From NCBI GenBank assembly GCA_031213475.1, contig JARUPZ010000004.1:4907169-4971168 (forward strand): 64,000 nt of DNA. Reading direction: 5' to 3'. Position numbers and translations under genes: made by a program. This DNA comes from Nereocystis luetkeana. Taxonomy: Eukaryota > Sar > Phaeophyceae > Laminariales > Laminariaceae. Below the pieces are notes generated by a model. It ran no database searches, was not told the DNA's origin, and saw only the letters and a program-made list of their open reading frames with translations. Positions 22,590 through 34,700 of this stretch are shown piece by piece; within the stretch, counting starts at the first letter, position 1, and every line of letters starts with the position of its first letter.

Positions 22590-23749
22590 TATTCGACATT
22601 TCTCCATATTACATACACCAAGTAGAGGCCCTATTTTTACTCGTACAAAATACCCCATTTTTAGACGCAACGGCGTCAATCAGCCCATCAACGCGCCCAT
22701 ACATATTGTGTGGGGAACATTCTTTCGAGAAGCCCTTCCTGCTCAATCAATCTGCAACTCGCGGTGCCGCCCCTCCCCCTAGATCCCACAACGCTTTTGA
22801 GCTTTGAGAAGCTCTCGGCTGACTCTCGAGTATCAACCCGTCCTTGAAAACATAGGTACGTCGTCCGCGTTATTGGCCCTGCTTTCGGGTCGCGACGCCT
22901 CTATCCTGCGACTGCGACCTGACTGCTCCTTCCCGCGGAAGACAGCGCATGCTAGAGTTCCCGCCGCTCTCTCCCTCTGCATGGGGGAGCGGTGACCAGG
23001 CCACCACCAAAAGGTACACACACGCAGTGTAGCAACGCTTCCTCGTCCCCAGGAATTATCGGCGCCTATCAAAAACACCGGCAAACCATATTGTACGGGG
23101 CGCAGTTGCGGCATTGGGTTTTCGCGCGCCAGGTAGTAGGGTACTAAGCAAGCCTCAGCCAATATCACAATTCCCATTGCGTACTTGACGACAACTAGCT
23201 GTACCTATGACCGCACGGCAGGAACCAGATACCTGAGACTGTAGATTACGGCATCCATAAGTATGTGGGGTTGGTGTACCTCTCGTGTTTCACGTGTCGA
23301 CTGATCAGCAACCAGAAACAACGTCGTTCCCTCTGCATCATGGAGACAAGGTCAATATCGTTAGTCTGTCGGTGGTTTCGCTTTGAATGTTCCAGCAGTT
23401 ACATACTCGTACTGCCGTTGCGCAGACTAGTGTAGTGCCACAGCAGTAAAGCTTGCAGCAGCACTCGCAGTATCAACCCTCGCGAAAACAACACTCACCT
23501 ATTCAACGTATGTTTTGAGAGTATCAATATTCAAGAATTTAGTATCAATACTCGTACACACTAAGTCTTGCTAATACCTGGTACCTGGTACATACTTAGG
23601 CCGGCTGGCTAATGCGGTGGTGACCTCGACTGCTGCTGCTAAGAGTTGGATGCTGGAGTTATAATCCCACGTGGGTCGAAGGTTTGAGTTAATTTGGAAA
23701 GGTAACTCCAATCAAGCAAGCAAGGAAACGAGTGCTTTAAAATAGTCCG

Positions 23750-23910
23750 TATTATTGGTAGCCCTTGCGTGGTTCCGTCGCAATTGGACGCGAGTCGACA
23801 AAAAAAGTGAACATAGGACCGAAGCCTTCTCGCGATACAAACTACAAGGCGGGAGCAGTAGCGGGGAGGGCGAAGAAGAGCCTACTGCTTTGTGACCCCG
23901 CATCCGAGTT
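23750..23910 (-). repeat. Dispersed repeat family R1, inverted copy
   Basis: The minus strand reads GCGGGGTCACAAAGCAGTAG, then TATCGCGAGAAGGCTTCGG, then GTCGACTCGCGTCCAATTGC, parallel to 20,190-20,350. A third, weaker inverted relative lies at 24,770-24,930. Confidence 0.55.
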
Positions 23911-25690
23911 AGGACTGACTGTGTTAGCAGGGAGAAGATAGAAAGAAAAGCAAAAATAATAACAAATGAGTTGTACAACAAGAAGAAAAGTGCGGTATAA
24001 AACAATGAAAACACGAAAAAAACTGCGTGGCACAATAAAGAACTACTGTGTGTACATACACGAAGAAATCCGATACGTAAACAGGACCCATTTTTAATAA
24101 GACTGAATGAGGTAGACTAAACACCCCGAAAATACTGCGTGTTTTGGTTTTTCTATTATCTGGTCTTTTTTTGTTTTTTCTTCAAAGTACGTAATTTACG
24201 GTAGACATTCGGAAATGGTCACCCAGACGAAAAATGTACATGCCACACACTTAGAAAACCTCATTTATGACACGGTACGAGTGTTGTTTTTCAGAACGCA
24301 CCCTTTTGTTGTAGCTACCATCATCATCTCGTCCAAGTTGTTGTTGTACCGAATATTTTTATGAATACCAGGTACGTATGGATGGCGTCGAAAGTTTTCC
24401 CGCCTTTACGCTTTTCCCCGCCCACTACTTTCTACAATAGTCCGCAAAATACATTTACATATATCGATATTATTATCAGTAGAATGTGTTTCTTCTGCGT
24501 GGAATTCGTCACTCTCGAAACGGCTGTGTAGACGAATTCGGATGCCGTCGTTTTTGCAGGAAGTCAAAAAAACGTTTGTTGGTACACACATGTATGTATA
24601 AAACAAAATATTTGCTCAGGTAGTATATTAGTAGTAAGTAGTAGTAGTAGTAGTGCTGTGAATATCACCGATAGCTCCCATTCAGACTTCGTGACTTCAA
24701 AACTCACCGTGATGACAATATTGTGTTTTTTTTCAAACCACACATTCTAACGAATGCGTAGCGTTAGTAGGGAGGCGCGGCTCGACGCAAGTGGACGAAG
24801 GAAGAAAGGGTTGAACTATTGTCGCGATACATAAATGCAAGACACGAACCGTAGTCGGGAGAGGCGGGAGGGCAACCGGTTAGGTGACGCCGGGCCTGAA
24901 TGAACTACGTCTGTTTTTGGAGGGAGATATAAAACAAGGGCGACGAAATGTACAATTAATTAAATGAACAAAATGACGATGAAAACAAACGCGTCATCCT
25001 TCAACATGTAGATAATATATAAAGAAAGGCTAACTACCCGATTTAACGCAAGAACCGCGCAGACACGCCTATCTATCTATGCGGGGATTCCGCCAAGGCA
25101 GCAGGTACCAGCACGTACCCAAAAAAACATGTACCACTGCTCGCTTCCACTGCCAACTCAAGTATGGTCGAAAACAGCTCTGCCAGGAGTAATCTCGCTT
25201 CCCAGCTACAACTACCGCACCCACCACACCCCCACCGACGTAATGCCTATATATAGGCTCTCTCTGTTATCCATCTCGACATCAGCGTTTAAGATCTGCT
25301 CGCACTTCGGTGCCGTATCGGCCCACTCGCTCACTTACGGTGTGCAGGTGCGAGTGTATAGTCTGCGCAAGGAAGCTGAACACGGACACAATACGGTCAC
25401 GATATTCCAGCAAGGGCCCACGAGCAAGAAGAGGCAGTTCAGTACGGGGCCGGAACTCGCTTAATTTCGTGACCGTACGCATTGTGTAATACTGCAGAAC
25501 CACCATGCTCATTTTTGTGTGCTCGACCGACACTTCCACCAGGTACATATCAGGGCACAGGTATATACAATCGTCCATATTCATAGCTGGGTAACCGCAG
25601 GCTGGGCAACGCATGTAAACCAATACGTCTTTTTGTGCTGTCCTCCTCTCGATTTCAAAGGAAATCGTCGCGAAGGTTTCATCCCAGACC

Positions 25691-25742
25691 ATGCTTTTCG
25701 CCAGGGCGGTCGCATCCTTTCTTCTGGTCGCGGCCGCGAGCG
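25691..25742 (+). CDS. Gene B exon 1: signal peptide
   Basis: The ATG is followed by MLFARAVASFLLVAAASG: a short start with one Arg, a hydrophobic core and a small-residue A-A-A-S cleavage region. The exon ends at a consensus GTGAGT donor in phase 1, matching the phase of the next exon. It is a typical secretory leader, so the product should enter the secretory pathway. No clear promoter motif is seen upstream. Confidence 0.75.
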
Positions 25743-28693
25743 GTGAGTTACACGACGTCTCGACATCGTGTTAACATTTGTTTTTTAGCCGCTCAGAACA
25801 AATCAGCCGAATGGCTACTATTATTTATATTGCTAGTTTCCAGACACAAGCGTCTCTGCAACTTGGTTTCGCGAAACGCGCTGTTATCGGATTGTTTACT
25901 AGTAGGCGCCAACGAACTAGTTTTAAGTCCAATATTGAGCGAGACACAGAACAATGCATCCGAGGGTGGCATCCCGCAACCTGTGATTGACACTGTATTG
26001 GGGTTAGAATCGTCCAATACCTTAAGGGGGGGAGTTCCTTCTGTCCCAGGCTTAAGTAAACGGCCATCGTCCTAGGCTCAGGCCCTTCCTGAGATGGTAA
26101 TGTACCTTCTGTACACATGGATATGCTGGAACTTTATCCTCAGTGTACGCCGACGAGTCGTAAGCCTCGCATGCTGGCCTGGTCGATGTGCAAACCACCC
26201 CTCTGTTGGATTGCCGCAAAGGCGATGTTGCACTGGACGATCCTGTTGAGTCTCCGTGTCTTGTTCACATTTTGCATATTTTTCCGTCTCCTCGTGTTGC
26301 TTCAGGGGACACCCGATGCTTTTTAGATGACCGCTGCACCGCTGGCGCTACGTCCCTGTAAGTTTACGAGGTAGACGGAACGCGTTTGTCACAGCGTATA
26401 TAGCGCGTTGCGCGCGTGCGTGTAGTCGGTTGGGAGAAGGGATAAATATTTGCCGTGCTCTTGGGGGGCGGGGTGTCTTATGTACTGTTTTCCTCGAAGA
26501 GTCATAATATGCGAATCACCATCGGCCGGTGTCCAGTCAGGTTGTATGTGCAATTTTGAAGCCATCGATGGGTGCAACGAAATGTACATACGGACCCACG
26601 TGCGTCTCCTTTGTCTCAGGCCCAGATTATTGTTTTTGCATAGTTCCGAACCAAGCTCCGCGCAAACCGTGAAGTGCCCCGTGTGAATTACTAGAGGGCA
26701 GCACGAGCTTGGTGTGCCTTCATGCAGTGGGATAGACGGTTTAGTGTAGACCTGCCATGAGTATGTATGTATGTATGTATGTATGTATGTATGTATGTAT
26801 GTATGTATGTATGTTTGTATGTATGTATGTATGTATGTATGTATGTATGTATGTATGTATGTATGTATGTATGTATGCATGTGCTACACATGCGCTTTTT
26901 TGCGCTTGCGATATGCTATGATATATGTATACCATATAACCTCCTTGAGTTGAACTCTACGTTCGTACGAGCTCACAACCATGCGGCCACTATAGAGCCT
27001 AGGTTCGATCTCGATGTGTATTGGGTTCCATTCACCATGTATCGCTATGGTGCGGCCATCGTAAGGTTAAGGCTCTTGGACAGCGCGGCTTCCTCGGCCT
27101 TGTGAACGCATACAGAGCGAAGCAATCCCTACGAACGCCCCTCAGAACATATGTGTCATCGTGATGTCGAGCGACTGCTTAGCGGAAACGACCGAAGCGA
27201 CATCGAAGTCGAATTGATAGACTCAAGAACAACCAACCAAGCCTCGCACGTCACAGTATCCTTATCTCAGAACCCTCTAGCGTGTTGCTAGCAAATGTGT
27301 CGACCCACCATGTTGGACTGGAAATCTCAAACCAGCAACACAAGGCGTGTTGTATACGTTTTCTATTTTATTTTGCGCTGTGCTTACTGTGCGTCGCTTG
27401 ATAACTCGTACAAAGCCAAGACCCATTTTTTACCAAGGTGGTCTTGAACCTCATAGACAGTATTCCAAAATGTTGGAGACAGGCTGACCGTGTTATAGTT
27501 TGTTGTTGGTAGCTCGCCATGATGCACTCCAACATGAGGAAATGCCAACCCGAGTTATGTGCTTCGTTTGAAGGGACTTGGAGAGTTGTGACATCACAGA
27601 CGAAGATGCGGGGGAGCTCGCGACATGCCTAGACAACGTAGGACGGGGTAACATCGAGGACTTGTGAGTTGCCCCCATCCCGGGGGGAAAGGTTGCAGTC
27701 GCGGGTTCGTTCGTCGGCTTGAGACTTCCTGCCCGTTCAATACTTTTGGTGCAAGCTCTTCGTCCGACACGCTCGTCGATATTGTGATGTCGAACCAGCG
27801 AAGGCCAGTGTATGTCTTGTTTCGGTGTATACATTGCGTTTGAAGCTACCAGGCATGTCAACACCCACCCCAAAACTATATTGGTGGCGGAGCAAACAAG
27901 ATGGTCGGTCGCATGTTCATGTTGCTGGACTTTGTGGCTTCCTTGAAGAACGGCAAAATATTGGGTCGTGTGCTTGATTACGGCTCCTGCGGAACGATCT
28001 GACGTTTGACCACACGTCAGTTAAGTTGATCACGCTTATTGCTAGAATTGCTGGATGGGTTCGCGAAAACATTACCGATGCCACTGCCGAATAGATGCTA
28101 CATTCGACCACGCGCGAGTTGTCGGGTGTCTCACCCTACAACGGTTGTCCATCACGCGTCTCGGTTGGGTGGACGTGCTGTGGGCATAGTGCGGACCAGC
28201 CATAATATCGGCTCCACTGTACCAAACGTGTTCTGCTACGCATCCATTTTTTAGGACGCGCACACCAATTGACACTTGAGAAGCACATCATAGATTCCTC
28301 TTGTCCATGTTGGATTTTTTGTCTGACCTCGTTGTTGCGATTCGTCACGCTTCCCCAGGAACCTTCGCTTAAATGTTCTCACGGTTCTACCGCTTGATTT
28401 CTTCGAAGGGTTCGGCGCTCTAACAACCTTGTGAGTGAGAACGAGGCCGAGCGCTTGCCTTGCTAAACGCGTTGTTTATTTTTGTACGACTCCCAAGGGT
28501 ATGATATGCTCACATACTAGTCTGCCTGAACGTCGATCGCTCGCGTGCCAACGACGTCGATCTTTGTGGTTCGTCTCGTCGAGGTGTGTTTGCGTGGCGG
28601 AAAACGGTCCGCAAAGGAGACCTGATCGATGTATGAGCTACTCGGCTGATCTATCACTCGTGACCACCGTTCAACCTGTCCCGTCTGGCGGTG

Positions 28694-28734
<41 letters not shown>

Positions 28735-31700
28735 TATATATAGCAAGTAGGCGGCCGTCATATCGGTTTTGAAATACGAACGGTACGCCTCCGTTGGCAG
28801 TAATAGATATGTGCGACGTCTAAAATGTTGTGGCTGACAACATTTGCTACGGTAGCACACGGACAACGTAGCCCAGTCGGTGTCCTAGACAAGCCACGAA
28901 CCGTTTCTCCCATTGCACTACTAGCAATGCCACGTTTCTTCCTCTCCACCTCAACGTCGACACAGGGATCTGGATTCCAACGGGCTAACCCTGGTGGCCG
29001 GCAACTTCAAGGGTGCTACGGCTTTGGATATCCTGTGAGAAATACGATCTTAGCTTGCGGCGGTTCTTGCAGCAGGTGTCATAGGCGTAACACACAGCAG
29101 CGGGTATTAAATTCGAGTTAGCTTACATAGGTGACATAAGTGGGAATGCTGTCGTGCTGGAGGCCAGGTACAGTCAGGTATTTCCCTCGGATAATGATTT
29201 TGACGGAGGGCAGATTCAACGTTTTGTACGTTAGCCTTGGGCCAAATGCAGCGGGTCGCATAAACGTTCCGTTGCCCATTGCCAGTGGCGCCACTGGGAA
29301 ACCCGTTTTCGATAGGCTCTATTAATAGTATACGTTGGTACATGTCGGGGCCAACCTACTACTCGGCGTATATGTTGACCTATTATACTGGCGCCCTTAA
29401 GGCAACAATGCGACCTTGCCGATATCTGACCCTATCGTTCTCCTCGTTTCCCATGGTTCAGTCCCCATAGTTTCTGCACGTAGCTCTTGTTCATCATGGC
29501 GCCGGAGAATACTGCACTATATCGTACTAATGTCCGCCGTTTCGCTGTCTCTTGCCACCGATATGATGATTGGCCCTCACAGAAACCTCTCCGGGAACGA
29601 CATCGAGACCTTGCCGTCTGGTGCCTTCGAGGGGTTGCCGTCTCTACGTGAATTGTGAGTAAGCCCTACACGACGGGTTACCTTTTCGGGCAGTGGCTAG
29701 AGGTATCCATTTAGCATTACATCAGTATACTACTGGTCCGCGCTCGCAGGAAATGAGAGCGTGGAAAAATTAGTTATTACCTCGTGTATGCACATGAAAA
29801 TTTTGTGAGTTGATGGGACGACATTGTTTTTCCCTGTCGGTGTATCTACAACGGGCTCTTGCTTTGAAAGGAACCGGTCCTTACTTTACGGATGCCAGGG
29901 TTCTCGTCGATGACACTATTGCCGTGATGGCTCGTTGACCAATGCTAGAACTAACCCCGTGGTGGTCCGCACGACCCACGTTTCCACACTTTGCCGAGTA
30001 TCAAGCGCTAAGTTCGTGTATCTAGAGTAAAAGCATCGTGCTCGAAGGCTGCCTTTTGCGGGCACGTCCTGTTCACCGCGCGTGTATCCCGACGAATGAT
30101 GTCCACCTGATGCCGGAATACACGACTTTATTGTACAGCAGCATGTATTGTACGCAGGGAAGTTGACACGAGTCACGATCAAAGTCATATCCCGGGATGT
30201 TTGCGCAGACAAAATTTGCAATATTTTTGTTCCGCAACCAGCAGATGGTTTGGAGAACGACGGAACAGTTGCGTCATATTCCTCGTCGCGTTCAGCTCCC
30301 TGTGCGTTCGTAGAGTAGTACCTTGATACATATATTTCACCAGTGGGTTGGACAGAACCGCACACTGCGGTTTCTATCAAAGCGGTCGGAGTACGCAAGG
30401 GTATCTGTTTATGATATGCATCCCATATTCGCCACACGATAATCGCGACCCGTTTAACGACAACGGGTGCTGTTGACTCTTACTGTCACATTTTGTCTCA
30501 GGCGACAACTCCATCGCACGATTGAGAGTTCGCCTCCGCTATCCCCCGTTCTCCGCTTATTTCCTAATGCCCAATCAGGGATATTTCGAGCAATGGGTTG
30601 ATCACCTTGGCGAGCGACGTCTTCAACGACGTGCCATCGCTCCTCACACTGTGAGTAGTCCGTGAGATGATGCCAGCTTGGCACTGCTCAGGCTCCACAA
30701 TCCACGAACAACAAGTGCCCGGAGTATACCACTGATACGCTTGAAAACCTATTGCAATTGCGGGCCTGTAGCAAGTTGGAGTGCGAGGTACGAAGCGATG
30801 CCCCGCTTTCTTCTGCACGGCCGATCTCGAAACGTTCTGTGTACGCTAAGGTGCACCATGGTGGCAACTCAACGGACATACGACGTCGCTATGTGCATGA
30901 CACACGGGTCTTCCTACTGTCCCCTACCAGTATAACACCGGCCATATTATATAGGGTACATTTTTCTGTCGAGTTTCTTTGACTTCGTCGCCCATCACAA
31001 GTGCCCGGACGCGCTTTGTCGAAAAACGCGTTGTTGTTTCACTTGCACCTCTGTCTGGGTATGCGCGAAGAAACCGTATGGAGCAGAATGAAAGCGACCA
31101 ACAACATAGTGTCGCATGACTCAGCGTTGGATGGTGAAGGTATACCCACCTCTTCCGCGAGTTGGAGGCACACATAATAGCCCTTAGCCTTTTGCTCGAT
31201 GACTTCCGGTCTTCCCATGCATTTGTTGCTCATCAGGGATATATATGACCTTCAATACTGGCGTCACTTTTCCGGCCGACGTGTTCGACAGTTTGTCAGC
31301 TCTACGAACGTTGTAAGTGGGCCCTCTATGATAGACAACAAGCTGGGCAAGAACAAATAACCTGCTGAACGGCAACAGCAGTCGTGTGGATACGTGATCT
31401 ATGCCCTGGTCATCCGCGAGCAAGCGAGTCTTAATAGTTTTGAAGGATAGTGCCCCACTACAGCAAAGCTGACCCTTGATCGTGTTCTCGAAGTCGGCTG
31501 GACGGCTACTTCTGCAGGGGTGACGGGGTTCAAAGACGCGGTTTTGCTCGTCGCAGCCAACACTCTGTCATGATATGGTGTGGCCGGTGTAATGTTATAT
31601 TATCTGGATTCCTCTTTCACCAAGTAAAGGCGTCGAACCTGTGCGAGTAGCCACCGCGCTTTAGTTTCACCGAAAGCTCTTATTTATACGAGATATTGTT

Positions 31701-34700
31701 TGAACACCCATCACGATGGAAGCGGCTCACTACCCGCTTACGGACGCGATGTTTTCAAGGCCAATCTACTCTTGCAGCGTCTCGAAGGGACATATAAATA
31801 ACCGTTTTATGTTCTTTGGGGGCAACTGCCCGTCGCCTCTTGCGCCGCGTTCTAAAACAGGGTCCTTTCGATAACAAGGATGACCGCCCTACCAGTCGGC
31901 CTCCTGGATGGTTTGACATCACTGACATCGTTGTGAGTGGCCTCGAAAAGTACCATGTAAATTCGATATATACGTAGACGTTGATCAAGGAGGAGTAATG
32001 GCATGCCAGTTACCCGCACAGATGGAGATATGCATGCGCTGTAGAAGAAGTCAGCCCTACCTGTGCTTCGCCACGAGATGGCAAGTCGCTCCGTGCTTGC
32101 CATTGGTCGTTCAGAGCCAATGTGGTTCGAGTTAAACCTAGATGCGCCTTGGAAAGTCTGCCATAGATCGAAACCAGTTGTGACGGGTGCGAATGGTTTG
32201 GTTGATATAACTATATATCCCATGCTTGCGTCGAAAATACTGTTCGCCGTCGGACGCAGACCATAGAACGCTGGCTTACGTCAAGCGGCGTTCGATCAGA
32301 ACCCATCGGCGTGAACAGGGATCGGACCTTTTCGTAGCTTGCCATTGTAGCCCCCCCCGGTGCTCCTTCTTTCAGTGGTGTTCGTGCTGGGCGGGTAACA
32401 CCAATCAGATTCGCGGGAAACATATGTTGTGCGCATATATGGTATCGTACAGTCACTGCCGTAGTGCGAGGTGTGCTGCATAGGGTGTATACATGTAGGG
32501 GTAGGTAAGGGGGGAACTAACCAATTAGCTGTTGACATTCCACGATATGATATCTTGCGAGGACCCAACGGAAATACCATCGTTTGGTGTGGACCCCATC
32601 ACTCCTTGCAACATAGGTCTCTTGACCGAAATGGGTTGACCACCCTGGACGAAAGGACCTTCCGAGGAACACCGGCGCTGGAATCCTTGTGAGTGGCACC
32701 ATACAAACTTCCTAATTGAGCGTAGTAGTGACATCGTCAAAGCCCGGCAAGCATACGCCAGTCTTCAACATTGATGGATACCCTAGGCAAACTCCTTCAA
32801 TTCGTTCATTCTCCCAATCCGTGCCAAGAAGTGAAAGGGGCAGCAATTTGCGGCGGTTCCCTTCTCGGCACTCACTAAGCCATTTGGATCTCGTAGCCCT
32901 GCCACACACCCGACCCGCTGTCTTCTTGTGATGAACGTAGTGGAAATACCGCAAACCTTATATCGCTGACACCTGCCGACTCCGTGGCCCTACCGCCATG
33001 GCGGACACAGGGACCTCAGCATCAACGATTTGGACAGTCTTCCTGCTGGCATTTTTGATGGCATCAACGGATCTCTCATTGAATTGTGAGTACAGCAACC
33101 AGTATCCCAAGTCATGCGTTTAACCGTTGCCAGCTTGTACTCAAAGGATTCCCATCTCGGGTATTTAGTTTATCGTACGGCGTGTGTGATATGATACGCA
33201 CTTCCAAGGCGGCGAGTGTACGACTTCAGAGGTGGACGCACGTACTCTTTGTCCCATCTCCTGTCGTGAAATTGTCGTGGTGCTCCAACGATGGCGCTGG
33301 GTTTCCAGCGGATCTCTTTGTGCTGTGCTCAACACCACCAGTAAATACAACTTGACTGCAGCATAACAAACTGCCTATTGTGCGATGTTTTCGTTTGGGC
33401 AATGAATGAACACAAGGCGTCAAACACCGCGCTAGCGTACGTACCTACGTACGTTAGTTCACGCTCCAGGGAGGGCTGGACGCACACGGTAGGAACTCAT
33501 TTTTTTCTCTCATCGAACCCCTCCCTCCGTACCAGTGGTGCAGTATATCGCGCACAACAGTAGCCAAGGTAGATACGCCACCTTTTCGGCTACAAAGATT
33601 GGTCCACTCTCACAATTTTCACAGACACATATCACAAGAAGCATGCCTCAGACCCTGTCAAGTGCCATAGGTCAGGGGAAATGCATGGGTCCCTGCGGTC
33701 TGGCCATCAGTTAAATTATAGAGTGCATGATTTCTATCACAAGCTGGCGTAGAACCAGGGATAGAGATCGATGTATTTTTTTCCTGTAGTACGCTGTGGC
33801 GAGAACGAATGCAGTAACATGCTGTCACGTCGTTTTTGTTGTGTTGCTCCTATTCATAGCACCCTGATGATTTCCTGCAATATGGGTATGTAACACAGTG
33901 TCCACGAGTCTGTCTCAAGCCAACCATTCTGCTCGGTCTCTGTTCCCCCAACACATTCGTGCCACTCAGGAATTTTGACGTTAACGCACTCTCCGAGCTA
34001 CCTGCCAACTTATTCGACGATTTCCCGTCGCTGCAGATTCTGTAAGTATCTGTCGGTTGCGAGCGAGTATGGGAGCGCCTAGCACATACGATCTCTCACC
34101 GTCGGTTCCCAGAGGATAGGCTGTCCGTGTATTTCCCTACTTCGGGTCTAGAATCGTTACCTAGTTATGGCAATGTATGGGCGGAGACCCAACCCAACCC
34201 CTCACTAACCCTCGCCCAAACTCTAACGCTAATCCTAATCCCAGCCCGAACCCTAACACTGACCCTAACCTTACCCTAGCCCTGACCCAGATCTGACCAA
34301 AAACGGACGGGACGAGGGGGACAAACACGACTTTACTGCCTTCGCACATGGCGAGGATGTTAGGAGAGCATTGTGAACGCGGACCAATATTTCAATGGGC
34401 GGATAACGCCTACACATATTTACAAGACAAAACCGTCCCCTGAAAATCCTCGACAACATCTTGTATTACATATCGAGAGCCGTAAGGTGTACCAGGTGTT
34501 CTCAGAGGTGTTTCTTGCGGAACCTTTCGCGGCGATAGGTGCGTACGTGGAGGCATCATGGGGACTATCCTGCGTACTCGTAAACCACAATAAAAAACTT
34601 CGGACATAGATTCAGGGCGAATGGAGGGAAGGCTAGAGTGGAGTCCGTGATCCCGACACTCGCAACACCCTTACGTTGCCCCCTCGCTCGTTGCCAATCT

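Larger units (their letters stand above)
17431..25690. other. Repeat-rich spacer between genes A and B
   Basis: No gene is supported. The spacer holds the GGGTC block, the tRNA-like sequence, two MITEs, an AT microsatellite at 20,099-20,133, a dispersed repeat at 20,190-20,350 with inverted relatives at 23,750-23,910 and 24,770-24,930, and a dispersed repeat at 21,990-22,440. The last few hundred bases should contain the gene B promoter, but no recognisable element is visible. Confidence 0.6.

Noticed and set aside
26389..27105. Open frames with Y-I-H-T or M-Y-V-C repeats on both strands
   Set aside because: They are translations of the (GTAT)n microsatellite.
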